64,000 nucleotides of DNA. Source: Paracoccus cavernae (GTDB taxonomy: Bacteria; Pseudomonadota; Alphaproteobacteria; Rhodobacterales; Rhodobacteraceae). This document shows, piece after piece, positions 53,734 through 63,393 of this stretch; positions within the stretch are counted from its first letter, which is position 1, and the number at the start of each line of letters is the position of its first letter. The notes below the pieces were generated by a model that saw nothing but the letters and a program-made list of their open reading frames with translations, did no database searches and was not told the origin of the DNA. Where the stretch lies: NCBI GenBank assembly GCA_030410095.1, contig JAUFRC010000003.1:186001-250000 (forward strand), written 5' to 3'. The position numbers and the translations under genes were made by a program.

Positions 53734-54472
53734 CACACCACCTCCGAAACGGCGTCGCGGATCACGGGGGCGAGGCGCTCGGCCATTGCCCTTGTGCCGC
53801 GGGAGTTGCGATCAGATCATTGCGGATTTCCAGCATGGCATGGGCCAGACCCAGCGGCGTCGCATGGAGCGCCAGCGTATGGGTCACGCCGTCGGCCGCG
53901 CTATAGGGCTCGTTGAGGCGGGTCATCAGGCCGGTCGGACGCGCGGCAATCGCGCGGGCCAGACGGTCGTCCTCGTCGTGGATGATGCCCAGCTCGACCG
54001 CGCGGGGATTGCCGAAATAAACCGGCGTGAAACTGTGGACGGTGATCAGCGCGGTGGGCTTGCTCACCGCCAGACGCCGCGAAAGCAGGGCGAAAAGCGC
54101 CGAATGGAAGGGCAGGTAATGCGCTTCGGTCCGGCTCAGACGCTCGTCAGGGGAAAGCGCGCGATTGCCGGGGATCGGGTGGATCTCGCTTTTCTCGGGC
54201 ATGGCGCCGGCGGCATCGGGCGGGCGGTTGAGATCATAGATCAGACGCGAGGCGGTGGCGCGGATCAGCGGCGCATCAAGGAGCGCGGACAGTCCCTGCG
54301 CCAGCCCCAAAGCGCCCGGATCCCATGCGATATGCGCCTCGCGCTGCACCGGATCGAGCCCGAGCCCCGCCGCGGTCGCGGCCAGATCATTGGAGGCATG
54401 TTCGCAGACGATGACCGCGGAACCTGCGCCCGTCGCATTCTCGATTTCGAAAAACGGTTTAAGATCAGTCAC
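53733..54472 (-). CDS. N-formylglutamate amidohydrolase-family protein
   Basis: About 246 residues after one frameshift near 53793; the corrected tail ends at a TGA overlapping the dctQ start. The motif VIVCEHASNDL near residue 25 and LIYDLNRPP are typical of the family (HutG type), which hydrolyses N-formylglutamate or related amides by a zinc-dependent reaction. No histidine-utilisation genes are near. As the first gene of an operon with a gamma-glutamyl ligase, it may hydrolyse the gamma-glutamyl amide at the end of the pathway. The GTG at 54472 gives the natural start; an earlier GTG at 54487 is in frame. Confidence 0.84.
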
Positions 54473-54555
54473 GCCGTCCCCCCGCACAGAACCTCGCCTG
54501 CTTGTGATCAGGTTGGAACGGGAGCTTCGATTCTGTCAATAATATTTCAGTATGG

Positions 54556-54573
54556 GAATTTTCTGGTAAATTC
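54556..54573. promoter_or_regulatory. Inverted repeat in the RpiR/amidohydrolase divergent region
   Basis: GAATTT-6 nt-AAATTC is a perfect 6-bp inverted repeat in an AT-rich stretch (54530-54580) between the divergent RpiR regulator and the catabolic operon. GAA/TTC half-sites of this kind are common for RpiR-type regulators, so this is a candidate operator. Confidence 0.5.
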
Positions 54574-54606
54574 TTTACGGTCGAGCAGTGCCGCGAGGAG
54601 AAGCAG

Positions 54607-55593
54607 ATGCGCGAAAAAGACCCGATCCCCGATCCGCAACCGGATCAGAAAGATGATGTCGAGGGGGTCGCGGCGGGGGCGGACATGCCCGAAAACCATA
54701 CCGAAGCAGGTGTCGAAAACGGGCTCCGGTCTCGGGCGCGATCGAGGATCGTCTGCGCCGCCATTTCGGCCAGCTCACCCCGTCGGAGCGCCTTTTGGCC
54801 GACCATCTGACGCGCAACTTTCCCGTGGCGGGCTTGGGTTCTATGACGCTTTTGGCCAAAGAGGCGGGGTCTCGACGCCCACGGTTTTGCGCATGGTCCA
54901 GAAGCTCGGATTTCGCGGCTATCCCGAGTTTCAGGCCCAGCTTCGCGACGAGGTCGAGGCGCGGCTCGAATCACCCTTGTCGAAACAGGCGCGCTGGACG
55001 GGAGGCGCGCCCCAGACCCATATCCTCAACCGCTTTGCCGATGCGGTTCTGGCCAACCTGACGCGCACGCTCGGCCAGATCGACCATGCCGATTTCGACG
55101 CCTGCGCCGCGCTTCTGGCCGATCCCGACCGGAGAATCATCGTGACCGGCGGGCGAATCACCCATCCTCTGGCCGATTATCTGGTGACCCAACTGGGCAT
55201 CGTGCGGCCGGGGTGGCCTCTGCCGAGCAACTCCAATACCTGGCCTTCGGTCCTGCTCGAGATGCGGCGCGGCGATGTTCTCGTCGTTTTCGACATCCGC
55301 CGTTACGAGGCCGCGACGCTGCAACTGGCGGAAATGGCGGCGGAGCAGGGGCCGAGGTCGTGCTTTTGACCGATCCCTGGCTCAGCCCGATCGCCCATCA
55401 CGCGCGCTTCCGCTTTGCTGCGCAGATTCAGGTCCCTTCCGCTTGGGATAGCACGACCGCGCTGATGGTTCTGGTCGAGACGCTTCTGGCTGCCGTCCAG
55501 CAGATCAACTGGGACCAGACGCAGGAGCGTATGACGCGGCTCGAGGGGCTTTACGAGCGCGCGAGCCTGTTCCGGCGTGGCGGCAAGGGCTGA
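54607..55593 (+). CDS. RpiR/MurR-family transcriptional regulator
   Basis: About 330 residues after several frameshifts (near 54735, 54870 and 55355). After an acidic N-terminal tail comes the RpiR helix-turn-helix (LTPSERLLADHLTRNF ... LAKEAGVSTPTVLRMVQKLGFRGYPEFQAQL), then a SIS-type sugar-phosphate-binding domain with IIVTGGRITHPLADYL and GDVLVVFDIRRYEAAT. GAGGAG lies well placed before the ATG. Divergent from the seven-gene operon 46798-54472, which it probably controls. Confidence 0.86.
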
Positions 55594-56598
55594 TTATCCC
55601 TTTATGATCAGGTCTTTGACCGGAAGGCGTGCCTTTGGGGCGATCTCGGGCGCGGGCCTGCGCGCCAGACGGTGATCAGGCGGCGGCCTTGCGGGATCGC
55701 GAAACGCCCGCGCAGGACCGCCGCGGTTTCGGGGTCGTCTGCCAGCACCGCCATCGGCCAAAGCGACAGGCCCTCGGCGGCAAGGGCCAGCCAGAGCCTG
55801 TAGAAAATCCGGCCGGTTTCGACGGGCGATTCACCCTCGGGACGGTGGAAGAGCACGAGGGCGGTCGCGCTTTTGGTCTTGGCGGCCTCGCCCAGAAGCA
55901 TGCGCTGGAGGCCGAGCGCGCCGGTCAGGCGAAACAGGGTCTCGCGGCCGAGAATCCGCCCGCTGCCGCGCCCTCGAACCCCGACAGCTGCAACGCCTCC
56001 AGATTGAGCCCGTCGCGCGCGAAATCGGGATGGCGGCGCGACAGCCGCATCCAGCCCAGAAGCTCGCGGCGATAGGGCGAATGGCCGTAAAACCGCAGGC
56101 TCGCATCATCGTTGAGCCGCGCGAGAACCGCGATATCCTTGGGCGACAGCGCCAAGGCAAGGTCGTCGCGGCGGCCTTCCAAGGCTTCGATGCTGCGTCG
56201 CGCCTCGGGCGTCGGGGCCATGAAAGCGCCGCGCCACGTCGCGCGTCGCCCGATCGCGGAGGCCAGCGGATCGGGCGTGCCTCCGGTCTGGGCAATCCCC
56301 GAGCGGCGATACGCAAGCCTTTGAAATCACTACTAGATTTCCAAAGGTCGCGGTAACCGCCAAGCGCCAGACCCAGCTCGGACAGCGCCAGCGCCGTCCC
56401 CTCGATCGCGGCCCCGCAGGACAGGCCCGCATCGCGCAGTTGCGGATCGCCGACCCCGAGAAACCGCGCCGGATCGGCCAGCAGCGTGATGGTGCCGTCG
56501 GGCGCGAAATGCCAGCGCGCGGGCTGGGTGTTGTGGACCGAGGGCGCAAGATTGGCGCGCGCCACCAGTGCCTCTTGCAGGATCTCGTTCAGAATCAC
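55594..56598 (-). CDS. Nitroreductase-fold protein (MoeY C-terminal-like)
   Basis: About 334 residues after several frameshifts (near 56305, 55960 and 55665). The start LARANLAPSVHNTQPARWHF is typical of a distinct branch of the FMN nitroreductase fold, and the C-terminal ETGRIFYRLWLALAAEGLSLWPM agrees. GTG start overlaps the stop of the acetyltransferase-like gene (GTGA). This branch also forms the C-terminal half of Rv1355c (MoeY) of Mycobacterium, whose N-terminal half is a ThiF domain; a ThiF gene is in this same operon. Last gene of five. Redox or FMN-dependent modification of an unknown product is inferred. Confidence 0.72.
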
Positions 56599-57704
56599 GC
56601 CAAAGCCTTCCGAAACAGATGCAGACGGTGGAGCGGTTTGCCTCCGACCTTTTCCAGCTGGCGCAGGCTCGCGGCATTCACATCCGCAATCCAGGTGCCG
56701 CCGACCTTGTGGTAGCCCGCCTGTTTCATCGCCGAAAGCACATGCCACAGCATCAGCGGATTGAGCCCCGCGCCGTGAAAATCGGGCATGACGCCCTGAA
56801 AAATGATCACCGCGCGCCGCCGCGTCAGCCGGTAGCGCAGATAGTGCCAAGGCGTCGACCAACGCAGCCTTGCCCCCGTCGCGCGCACCAGAGGGTTGAG
56901 GTCGGGAATGGCGATCACCGCACCGACCGGCGCGCCCTTGCGCATCAGCACGACGGAAATCCGCGTATCAAGAATGGCCTTCATCTCTTTGGCCTGAAAG
57001 TGGAATTCCTCGGCAGAGACCGGCACGAACATCGGATTGTCGGTGAAGGAGGCGTTGAGGATCACGCGCGCATCTTCCATCCGTGCCGCAAGGGTTTTGC
57101 GGTTCACCGGCGCGAAGGAATACTCGCCCGAGGCGAGATGCGCCTTTGCTTGGGCCCGAGCAGCCGCGCCGGATCGAGGCTTTGCAGGTCGATCTCGGAG
57201 GTGGTCATCGGGAAGTCCCGGGCGTAGCCGTTGGCCTCGAGCAGGCGGACGATATGGGGCGGATTGTAGATCTGGTCGGTATAGGGCGCGGCATCGAACC
57301 CGTCGGTCACGACACCGGCCTGCTGCATCGCGGTCAGGTTGAAATTGCCCGCGATCTCGGTCATGCCGCGCGCTTTCGCCCAGGTCTCGGCGTAAGTCAG
57401 CAGCGCGCGCGCCGCATCGGGATCGTCGCCGCAATCGAAAAAGCCGAAATGGGCGCGGGTCTCGTTATGGCGTGCATTCGAGGCGCGGTGGATATGGGCG
57501 GTGATGCGTCCGACCGGAAAGCCGTTCCGGTGCGCGGTGAAAAAGGCGATGTCGTCGGGGCTTTGGAACAGGGGTTCTCGACGGGCGACAAAAAGCGCGC
57601 CAGATCGGCCCGCATCGGCGAGACATAGAGGCTGTCTTGCCCGTAGGCGTGGGAAGGGGCCTGAAAAAGGCCTCGAAATCACCGGTGCGCAGTTCGATCA
57701 TCAT
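56595..57704 (-). CDS. GNAT-like acyltransferase of unknown function
   Basis: About 370 residues after frameshifts near 57660, 57580 and 57155. The middle part has features of a GNAT fold (AHFGFFDCGDDPDAARALLTYAETWAKARGMTEIAGNF) and a second similar half later (FHGAGLNPLMLWHVLSAMKQAGYHKVGGTWI), so it may hold two tandem acyltransferase-like domains. Proteins of this kind without further annotation are known near peptidoglycan or lipid genes, but I do not recognise a specific function. The start overlaps the preceding membrane protein gene by ~25 bp and the end overlaps the nitroreductase gene. Two adjacent ATG codons (57704, 57701) are possible starts. Confidence 0.68.
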
Positions 57705-58892
57705 CTTGATCCGCAAGCAAAAGGGCCACGCGCTGGATCGCGCGCAATTCGGTTTCGGCACCCGGATGGCTGGCCATCGCGGGCAGGTTCAGGGCGATCA
57801 GCCGAAGAGGCTCGCGCGCGACCAGCATCAGATGCGAGACCTGATAGCGCGAGAAAAGCGCCTGCAATTGCTCGTCAGGATCGGCTTTGGGGCCACGATG
57901 CTGGCGCAGGGGATCAGCGGCGAAGGCGGCGGCAAGGGCCTTTTGGTCAAAGCCCGCAAGCTCCTTTGCCCCGAGAGCAATCGCGCCTTCGGTGGCGAAT
58001 TCCGCGCGCAGCCCCTCGAGAAAGGCGGCTTGGTCGCCCTTCTTGCTGGCGGCGATGCGGCGCAGCAGCCCGTCGCGGCGGCTGTCGGGTCTCAGGTTCA
58101 TCGCCTCTGTCACCGTCGCGACCAAAAGCAGTGCCGAGAGGACCAGCGCGACGGCGCGGATATGGCCCGCGAGGTCAAGTTCGGCAATCCGTGCGATCGC
58201 GATCCCGAAGGCCAAAGCCGCCAGTGCAATCACCGCGAAAGCGCGGATCGTGGCGCGGTGGTCGAGCGTGCTGCGCCCCATCGAAACCGCGAGCCAGCAG
58301 ACCGCCAAAATCGCAACCCCGCCCAAACGCACGGGGAAATGCAGCCAGGGCAGGTGGAATTCGGTCAGCAGGAACGGCAGGATCAGGGCCAGAGACAAGG
58401 CAATGCGGTCGATCAGCCAGTTTTCATTGGGCGAAAGGCTGTCGCGGTTGCGGCTCGCGACCAGCCAGCCGGTCGCGACAAAGCCGGCAAACTGGAAGGC
58501 AAGAAGGGCGATGGCGCGGTAGGGTTCGACCGCGGGAGCGGGCAGGAGGGCCAGCACGGCAAAGACCAGCCCGCCGATCAGCGTGAAACCTTTGAGCCAA
58601 AGCGGGGCATGGCGGCGCAAAAGCCCCTCGGTCAGCACGACCATGGCGATCGGGATCAGCGCGGCGGCGACCAGCATCAGCGCGAGAAAGAGCCCCGCGC
58701 CGCTTTGCCACCACAACAGCCGCCCGCCGAGAAAGACCGTCACCGTGATCAGCCCCAGCCGGAAGCGGCCGGTCTGCGCATCGAGCGGGCCGGCGCGGCG
58801 CAAAACCCCAGCACCACCCAGAGCCCGAGGATCGCCGCGAGCGAGATCATGCTGTCGGCGATCAGGGCCGGACCGGAAAAGCCTCCGCCCAT
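57679..58892 (-). CDS. Polytopic membrane protein of the ThiF/nitroreductase operon
   Basis: About 404 residues after one frameshift near 58800. Nine or so hydrophobic segments fill the first ~260 residues (for example GLFLALMLVAAALIPIAMVVL and GGLVFAVLALLPAP), followed by a ~130-residue cytoplasmic tail (LLRRIAASKKGDQAAFLEGLRAEF) that looks soluble and helical. I do not recognise a family. It starts 4 bp after the ThiF gene stop and its end overlaps the next start. It may transport or anchor the product of the operon. Confidence 0.68.
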
Positions 58893-58895
58893 GGT

Positions 58896-59807
58896 CTAGC
58901 CCGTCATCCGCTGCAGGGCGCGGCGCACGAGCGGGCGCAAAGCGCGGCGCTCACGGGGTTGCGCGGATGCTCGACACGGCCGCGCATCGGGTTGAAGAAC
59001 CAGCCGCGCTCGGTCGTGGCGCTGTTTTGGCCGGTCACGATCGCCGCGACCTCATAGGCCATGAGCATGCCGGTCGTGACCACCATCGGCGCGAAGGACA
59101 TGCGCGAGCGTTTGCCGGCCGCGACCTCTCCGGCCAGAGCCAGATCGATGTGATGGCGCGAGGAGGAATGGAGCATCACATATTCCGCCTCGCGCAGGAA
59201 CGCCTCGGCGCGCTGGTCGGGCGTGAGCGCCTCCGGGGCGGTCGCGAGCGTCGGATAGGCCAGACGCTCCTCGGGCATCGGGCGGCCGGGGCGCGTGACA
59301 TAGATCGAGGGCAGCGGCGCGGCATAGGCGTCGATGACGGTTTTGCCCAAAGCGCGCGCGTCGGTAAAGGATCAGCGAGGCCGCAAGATCGTCGGTGCCG
59401 TTCACCACCACATCGGCCGCGCCGATCAGCCGGTCGGCATGTTCGGCCCAATCGGCGTCGAAAACCTCGATCTCGGCTTGTGGGTTGATCGCCAGACAGG
59501 CATCGCGCGTGGCCTGCGCCTTGTGCCGGCCCACGGTCGACAGATTGGCAAAGAGCTGGCGGTTGAGGTTCGAAACCTCGAAAACATCAAGATCGGCCAG
59601 GGTCAGATGCCCGATCCCCATGCGGATCAGCGCCTGGACCGAGGCCCCGCCCATGCCGCCGGTGCCGCAGACAAAGACCCGTGCCGCGCGCAGGCGCTCT
59701 TGCTGGTCCTGCGTGATAAATCCCAGATTGCGGGTGGTCAGCTCGCCATAGATGAAGGCGGGGCCGGTGGAGGTGGCGGCGGCTTGCGCGCCGTGATCGG
59801 TGGTCAT
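58896..59807 (-). CDS. ThiF/MoeB/HesA-family E1-like adenylyltransferase
   Basis: About 303 residues with two compensating frameshifts (near 59360 and 58945). The ATP loop GTGGMGGASVQALIRMGIG and the following LADLDVFEVSNLNRQ (with conserved D, N and R) and GRHKAQ are those of E1-like enzymes that adenylate a carboxyl end. No CxxC zinc pair and no evident catalytic cysteine of the ThiF/MoeB sort are visible. The ATG overlaps the preceding stop (ATGA). No ThiS/MoaD-like small carrier with a GG tail is encoded in the operon, so the substrate may be a small molecule or a peptide made elsewhere. Confidence 0.8.
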
Positions 59808-60747
59808 TTCCAAGGCCGGAGCCCTCCCCATTGGCGGCTGGAATCGAGCCAGTAGACCAGCGGCAGGATCAGACCCTGAAGCCCGACCAGCGCGCCCGAG
59901 ACCAGCAGATGGCGCAGGGATTCGCGGGCACCGCGCCGGTCAGATATTTGCGCGCCGTCGCCAGATCCATCTGGCCCAGTTGCAGGAAGTCGTCGCCGCG
60001 ATCATAATCAAGCGACTGTTCACAAAAGGTATTATACTTTTCATCGCGGTGTTTCGCGGCCTCGGCATAGGTTTTCTTCAGCCCGTCCGAGCCGCCGGTA
60101 TAGGCGTTGGTGATGATGAAATGCGGCTCGTCGAAGCCTGCATCCTTGCCCACGCCGAAGACATGGCGGTGCTCCTCCATGATCGCGCGCCAGTTGCAGC
60201 TGGTCGAAACGGGCGATTGCGGTCCGTCGGGCGCGGGATAGACACCCGAGAAGCCCTCGGAGACGAGACCCACCACGGCGGGCACCTGCGTCACATTGGA
60301 AATCCAGAAGGGCCGCAGCTGGTTGCGCAGGAAAATCACCAGACAGGTCAGCCCGTAAAGCACCCAGGACAGGCCCTTGCTGCGAGCCTCGGGATTGACC
60401 AGCACGAGGCCGAGATGGACGACCTGCTGGATCTGGCCGTTCAGCGGCACATCCATCACCGCCAGCGCGTTGAAAGCGATCGGGTGGCGGTCCTTGCGGC
60501 GGTAAACCAGCGTGATGATGCTGTCCGACATCCGCGAGCGGTCGGCGGCAAAAACGCCGTAGCTCAGCGCTTCGCGGGGCAGGGTCGCTTCGGCCACGCG
60601 CCGCAGATCCTTCGAAAGCGCCTGAAGCTCGGCCTCTTTCATCCAGCAGCCGGGGCGCTCGATGATGCGGGTCTCGAGATCCGCGCCGACACGCAGCCGG
60701 GCATCGAGCGTGGATTGGGTGAGGGACTTCAACCAGATACGCATCAT
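59804..60747 (-). CDS. Putative acyltransferase-like membrane-associated protein
   Basis: About 314 residues after one frameshift near 59930. The central part (NALAVMDVPLNGQIQQVVHLGLVLVNPEARSKGLSWVLYGLTCLVIFL) recalls a GNAT acetyl-CoA site followed by a hydrophobic helix; the corrected C-terminus ends in another hydrophobic segment (LLVSGALVGLQGLILPLVYW), so the protein is likely attached to the membrane. No precise family is recognised. First gene of the five-gene operon; its stop overlaps the ThiF start. Confidence 0.66.
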
Positions 60748-60855
60748 GAAACGGTTGTCGCTTGGCCGCGCGCCGGAGGCAAGCCCGTCTTTGATCCGCC
60801 CGCGAGGAGGGCCGCATCAGGCTGCGGCCCCCGAAGTTTGCGGCTCCGAACCCGA

Positions 60856-61620
60856 TTAGGCCGGATCATTCTCGCGGCGCAAAGCCGGAAGGCCGACGCC
60901 GGTCGCATCGAAGCCGCCATCCGCGGCCAAAGTCTGGCCCGAAATGAAGCTGGCTTTTTCCGAGCACAGGAAAACGATCGCCTCGGCAATCTCGCGCGCC
61001 TCGCCATAGCGGTTCAGCGGGATCGCGTCGTAATAGGCCGAGATGATTTCCGGCGCATGGACCGCCATCGCCAGCTTGGTGCGCACCGGACCCGGCGCCA
61101 CGCAGTTGACGCGGATGCCCTGTTCGCCCAGTTCGGCCGCGAATTGCTTGGTCAGATGGATGACGGCGGCTTTGGAGGTGCCGTAGGCCACCCGCAGCGT
61201 CGAGGCGCGCAGCCCCGAGATGGAGGCGATATTGACGATCGCGCCCTTGGTTTTTGCCAGCTCGGCGGTCGCGGCCTGCGTGCACAGGAAAACCCCGTCG
61301 AGGTTGGTGGCCATGACTTCGCGCCATTCCTCGTAGCTCGTGCGGCCTGCGCGGGCGAAATGCGCGACGCCCGCGTTGTTGACCAAAGCATCGACGCGGC
61401 CGAAACCCGCAACGGCCTCGGCGACCATGCGCTCGACATCGGCGGGGACCGAGATATCGGCCTCGACCGGCAGGACATTGGCGAGTTTCGAGGCGACGGC
61501 GTGAAGCTCTGCCGTGTCGCGGTCAACCATGACCACGCGCCAGCCCTGCTCGAGGAAAATCTCGGTGGCGGCCAGACCGATGCCGCGGCACCCGCCGGTG
61601 ACGATGACGACTTTGCTCAT
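60856..61620 (-). CDS. Short-chain dehydrogenase/reductase
   Basis: 254 residues, intact. Classical SDR with cofactor motif TGGCRGIG, NNAG, catalytic YGTSK with serine in ASISG, and the aspartate in VDRD after strand two indicating NAD. The end GQTLAADGGFDATG is typical of sugar or hydroxy-acid dehydrogenases of this class. GGAG six bases upstream of the ATG. It is 108 bp from the five-gene operon on the same strand and may be its first gene or separate; substrate unknown. Confidence 0.88.
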   Translation of the reverse strand: MSKVVIVTGGCRGIGLAATEIFLEQGWRVVMVDRDTAELHAVASKLANVLPVEADISVPADVERMVAEAVAGFGRVDALVNNAGVAHFARAGRTSYEEWREVMATNLDGVFLCTQAATAELAKTKGAIVNIASISGLRASTLRVAYGTSKAAVIHLTKQFAAELGEQGIRVNCVAPGPVRTKLAMAVHAPEIISAYYDAIPLNRYGEAREIAEAIVFLCSEKASFISGQTLAADGGFDATGVGLPALRRENDPA

Positions 61621-61987
61621 GTTTTTCTCCCTTGGAATGCGGAATTCTTTGGCCTCGGGGCGGGGTGGCGGCCTTCGCCCGGGCCGACCTTGCGCGCATG
61701 CTGCATCCTGTGCCCGGGACGTCAGACCCCTGCGGGTTCCGGCGGTCACGAAGCGGCATGATGTCCTCCTGATGCGGCTTGGCCTGTGGCGGCGTTCCGG
61801 GTCCATATTATGGATCGAAACGCCTTGGTTAAGCATTGATTTCGGCGATATTTCGCGGGGAATTGAGGGAAATGCAAGCGGAAACTGATACGCAAAAGTC
61901 CCTGTCCGAGAATTCCGGAGAGGGTTCCATCTCGTGGAATTGCGGGGCCTCTGGGGGCCGGTCCCGACCGGCCCTCATCCTGCCCGC
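61621..61987. other. Intergenic region between MFS transporter and SDR genes
   Basis: About 367 bp. It should hold the promoter of the SDR gene (and perhaps of the operon after it) and, at its right end, a strong hairpin downstream of the MFS gene. Nothing else recognisable. Confidence 0.5.
61955..61974 (-). terminator. Strong hairpin downstream of the MFS gene
   Basis: GGGCCGGTC and GACCGGCCC pair perfectly over 9 bp with a 2-nt turn, 13 bp after the MFS stop on the reverse strand. There is no T-run, so it could be a terminator or an mRNA-stabilising hairpin. Confidence 0.4.
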
Positions 61988-63116
61988 CTAGCGGCGCGGG
62001 CGCGTTACGGCGGGGCCTGCAAGCGGGATGATGCAGATCAGCGCGGCCAGCAGGACGAATGCGGCGGGCAGGCTCGCGATCTGGGCGACAAATCCAAAAG
62101 CGCGGGGCCGAGCAGGATGCCCGCATAGCCCACGGTCGTGACCGCGGCGATGGCAAGTGCGGGCGGCATGACGCTTTGGCGTCCCGCCGCGCTGAACAGC
62201 ACCGGCACGATATTCGAGGCACCAAGCCCGATCAGCACGAAACCCGCCAGCGCAAGGCCGGTGAGGGGCGCGCCAAGCGTCAAAGGATGCCGAAGGCCGC
62301 CAGAATCCCGCCGGCAATCAGGATTCTCGTGCTGCCGACGCGCAGGACGACCCGATCGCCGCTGAGCCTGCCGATGGTCATCGCCCCCGCGAAAAGCATA
62401 TAGCCGATCCCGCTTTGCTCCGCGCCGAGCAGATCGCGCGCGACGATCAAAAGCGCGCCCCAATCGAGCACCGCCCCTCGACGAGGAAGGTGATCCCCGC
62501 GAGGACCGCGATCAAAAGCACGGTGCCGCGCGGCCATGAAAAGGGCACGGGCTCTCCGGCTTTGGCACGCAGAAGATGGGGTGCGGCGAGGACGAGCATC
62601 AAGAGCGACAGCAGACTCCCGCAGCCCGCAGCCCAGGCCGGAGCCATCCCGAGCGAGAGCAAAAGCGTCATGCCTGCCGCTCCGGCAAAGCCTCCGATGC
62701 TGAACATGGCGTGGAAGCCCGACATCAGCGGGCGGGTGGCGTCGCGCTCGACCTCGACGGCATGGATATTGATCGCGACATCCAAAAGCCCGAGCGCCGC
62801 GCCGAAAAAGGCCAGCGCCACCGCCAGCGCAACCGCGCTTCCGGCCAAGGCGAGCATGGGCAAAAGCACCACCAGACCCAAAGCGCCCGCAACGATCAGG
62901 GGCCTGCTGCCGTGGCGCGAGGCCAGCCAGCCGGTCGCGGGCATCGCCACCAGAGAGCCCGCGCCGAGGCAGAGCAGCAAAAGCCCGATCCCGCATCATC
63001 GACGCCGACATTGGCCTTGGCGATCGGCACGAGGGCGCCCAACAGGCCATGGCGAAACCCGCGATGATGAAGCCGAGCCGCGTGGCGAGACGGGTTTTCG
63101 GGGTATCGTTCGACAT
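61988..63116 (-). CDS. Major facilitator superfamily transporter (YbjJ-like)
   Basis: About 377 residues after several frameshifts (near 63030, 62995, 62480, 62280 and 62095). Twelve membrane segments can be followed. Loop motifs GWLASRHGSRPL (between helices 2 and 3) and FGAALGLLDVAINIHAVEVER, then SGFHAMFSIGGFAGA match the YbjJ-like fucose-permease-related group. Substrate unknown. Start ATG at 63114-63116. Confidence 0.82.
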
Positions 63117-63393
63117 GGGTGAAGATCCTTCGCGGCAGAAAGCGGGTCGGGGCGGGGCAGATCGGGCGCGGCCGGTCCCGAAGGGTTTGCTGCGCAGATT
63201 TCGCGCGAAGGCGGGCAGGCCGCAAGCGCTGATGGGGGTGGGGCGTCGATTTTCTGCCCGTTGCCGCCGTCTCTCCTGACCAAGGGCAGGGCCGTGCGGC
63301 GGGAAAGAGGCCGCCCGCAATCGCGCGACGCGGGCGGCGGCGTGTTCTGGGGCGGGTTCCCGCCAGAACGGATGGTTTCGCGGAGGGTCGCGT

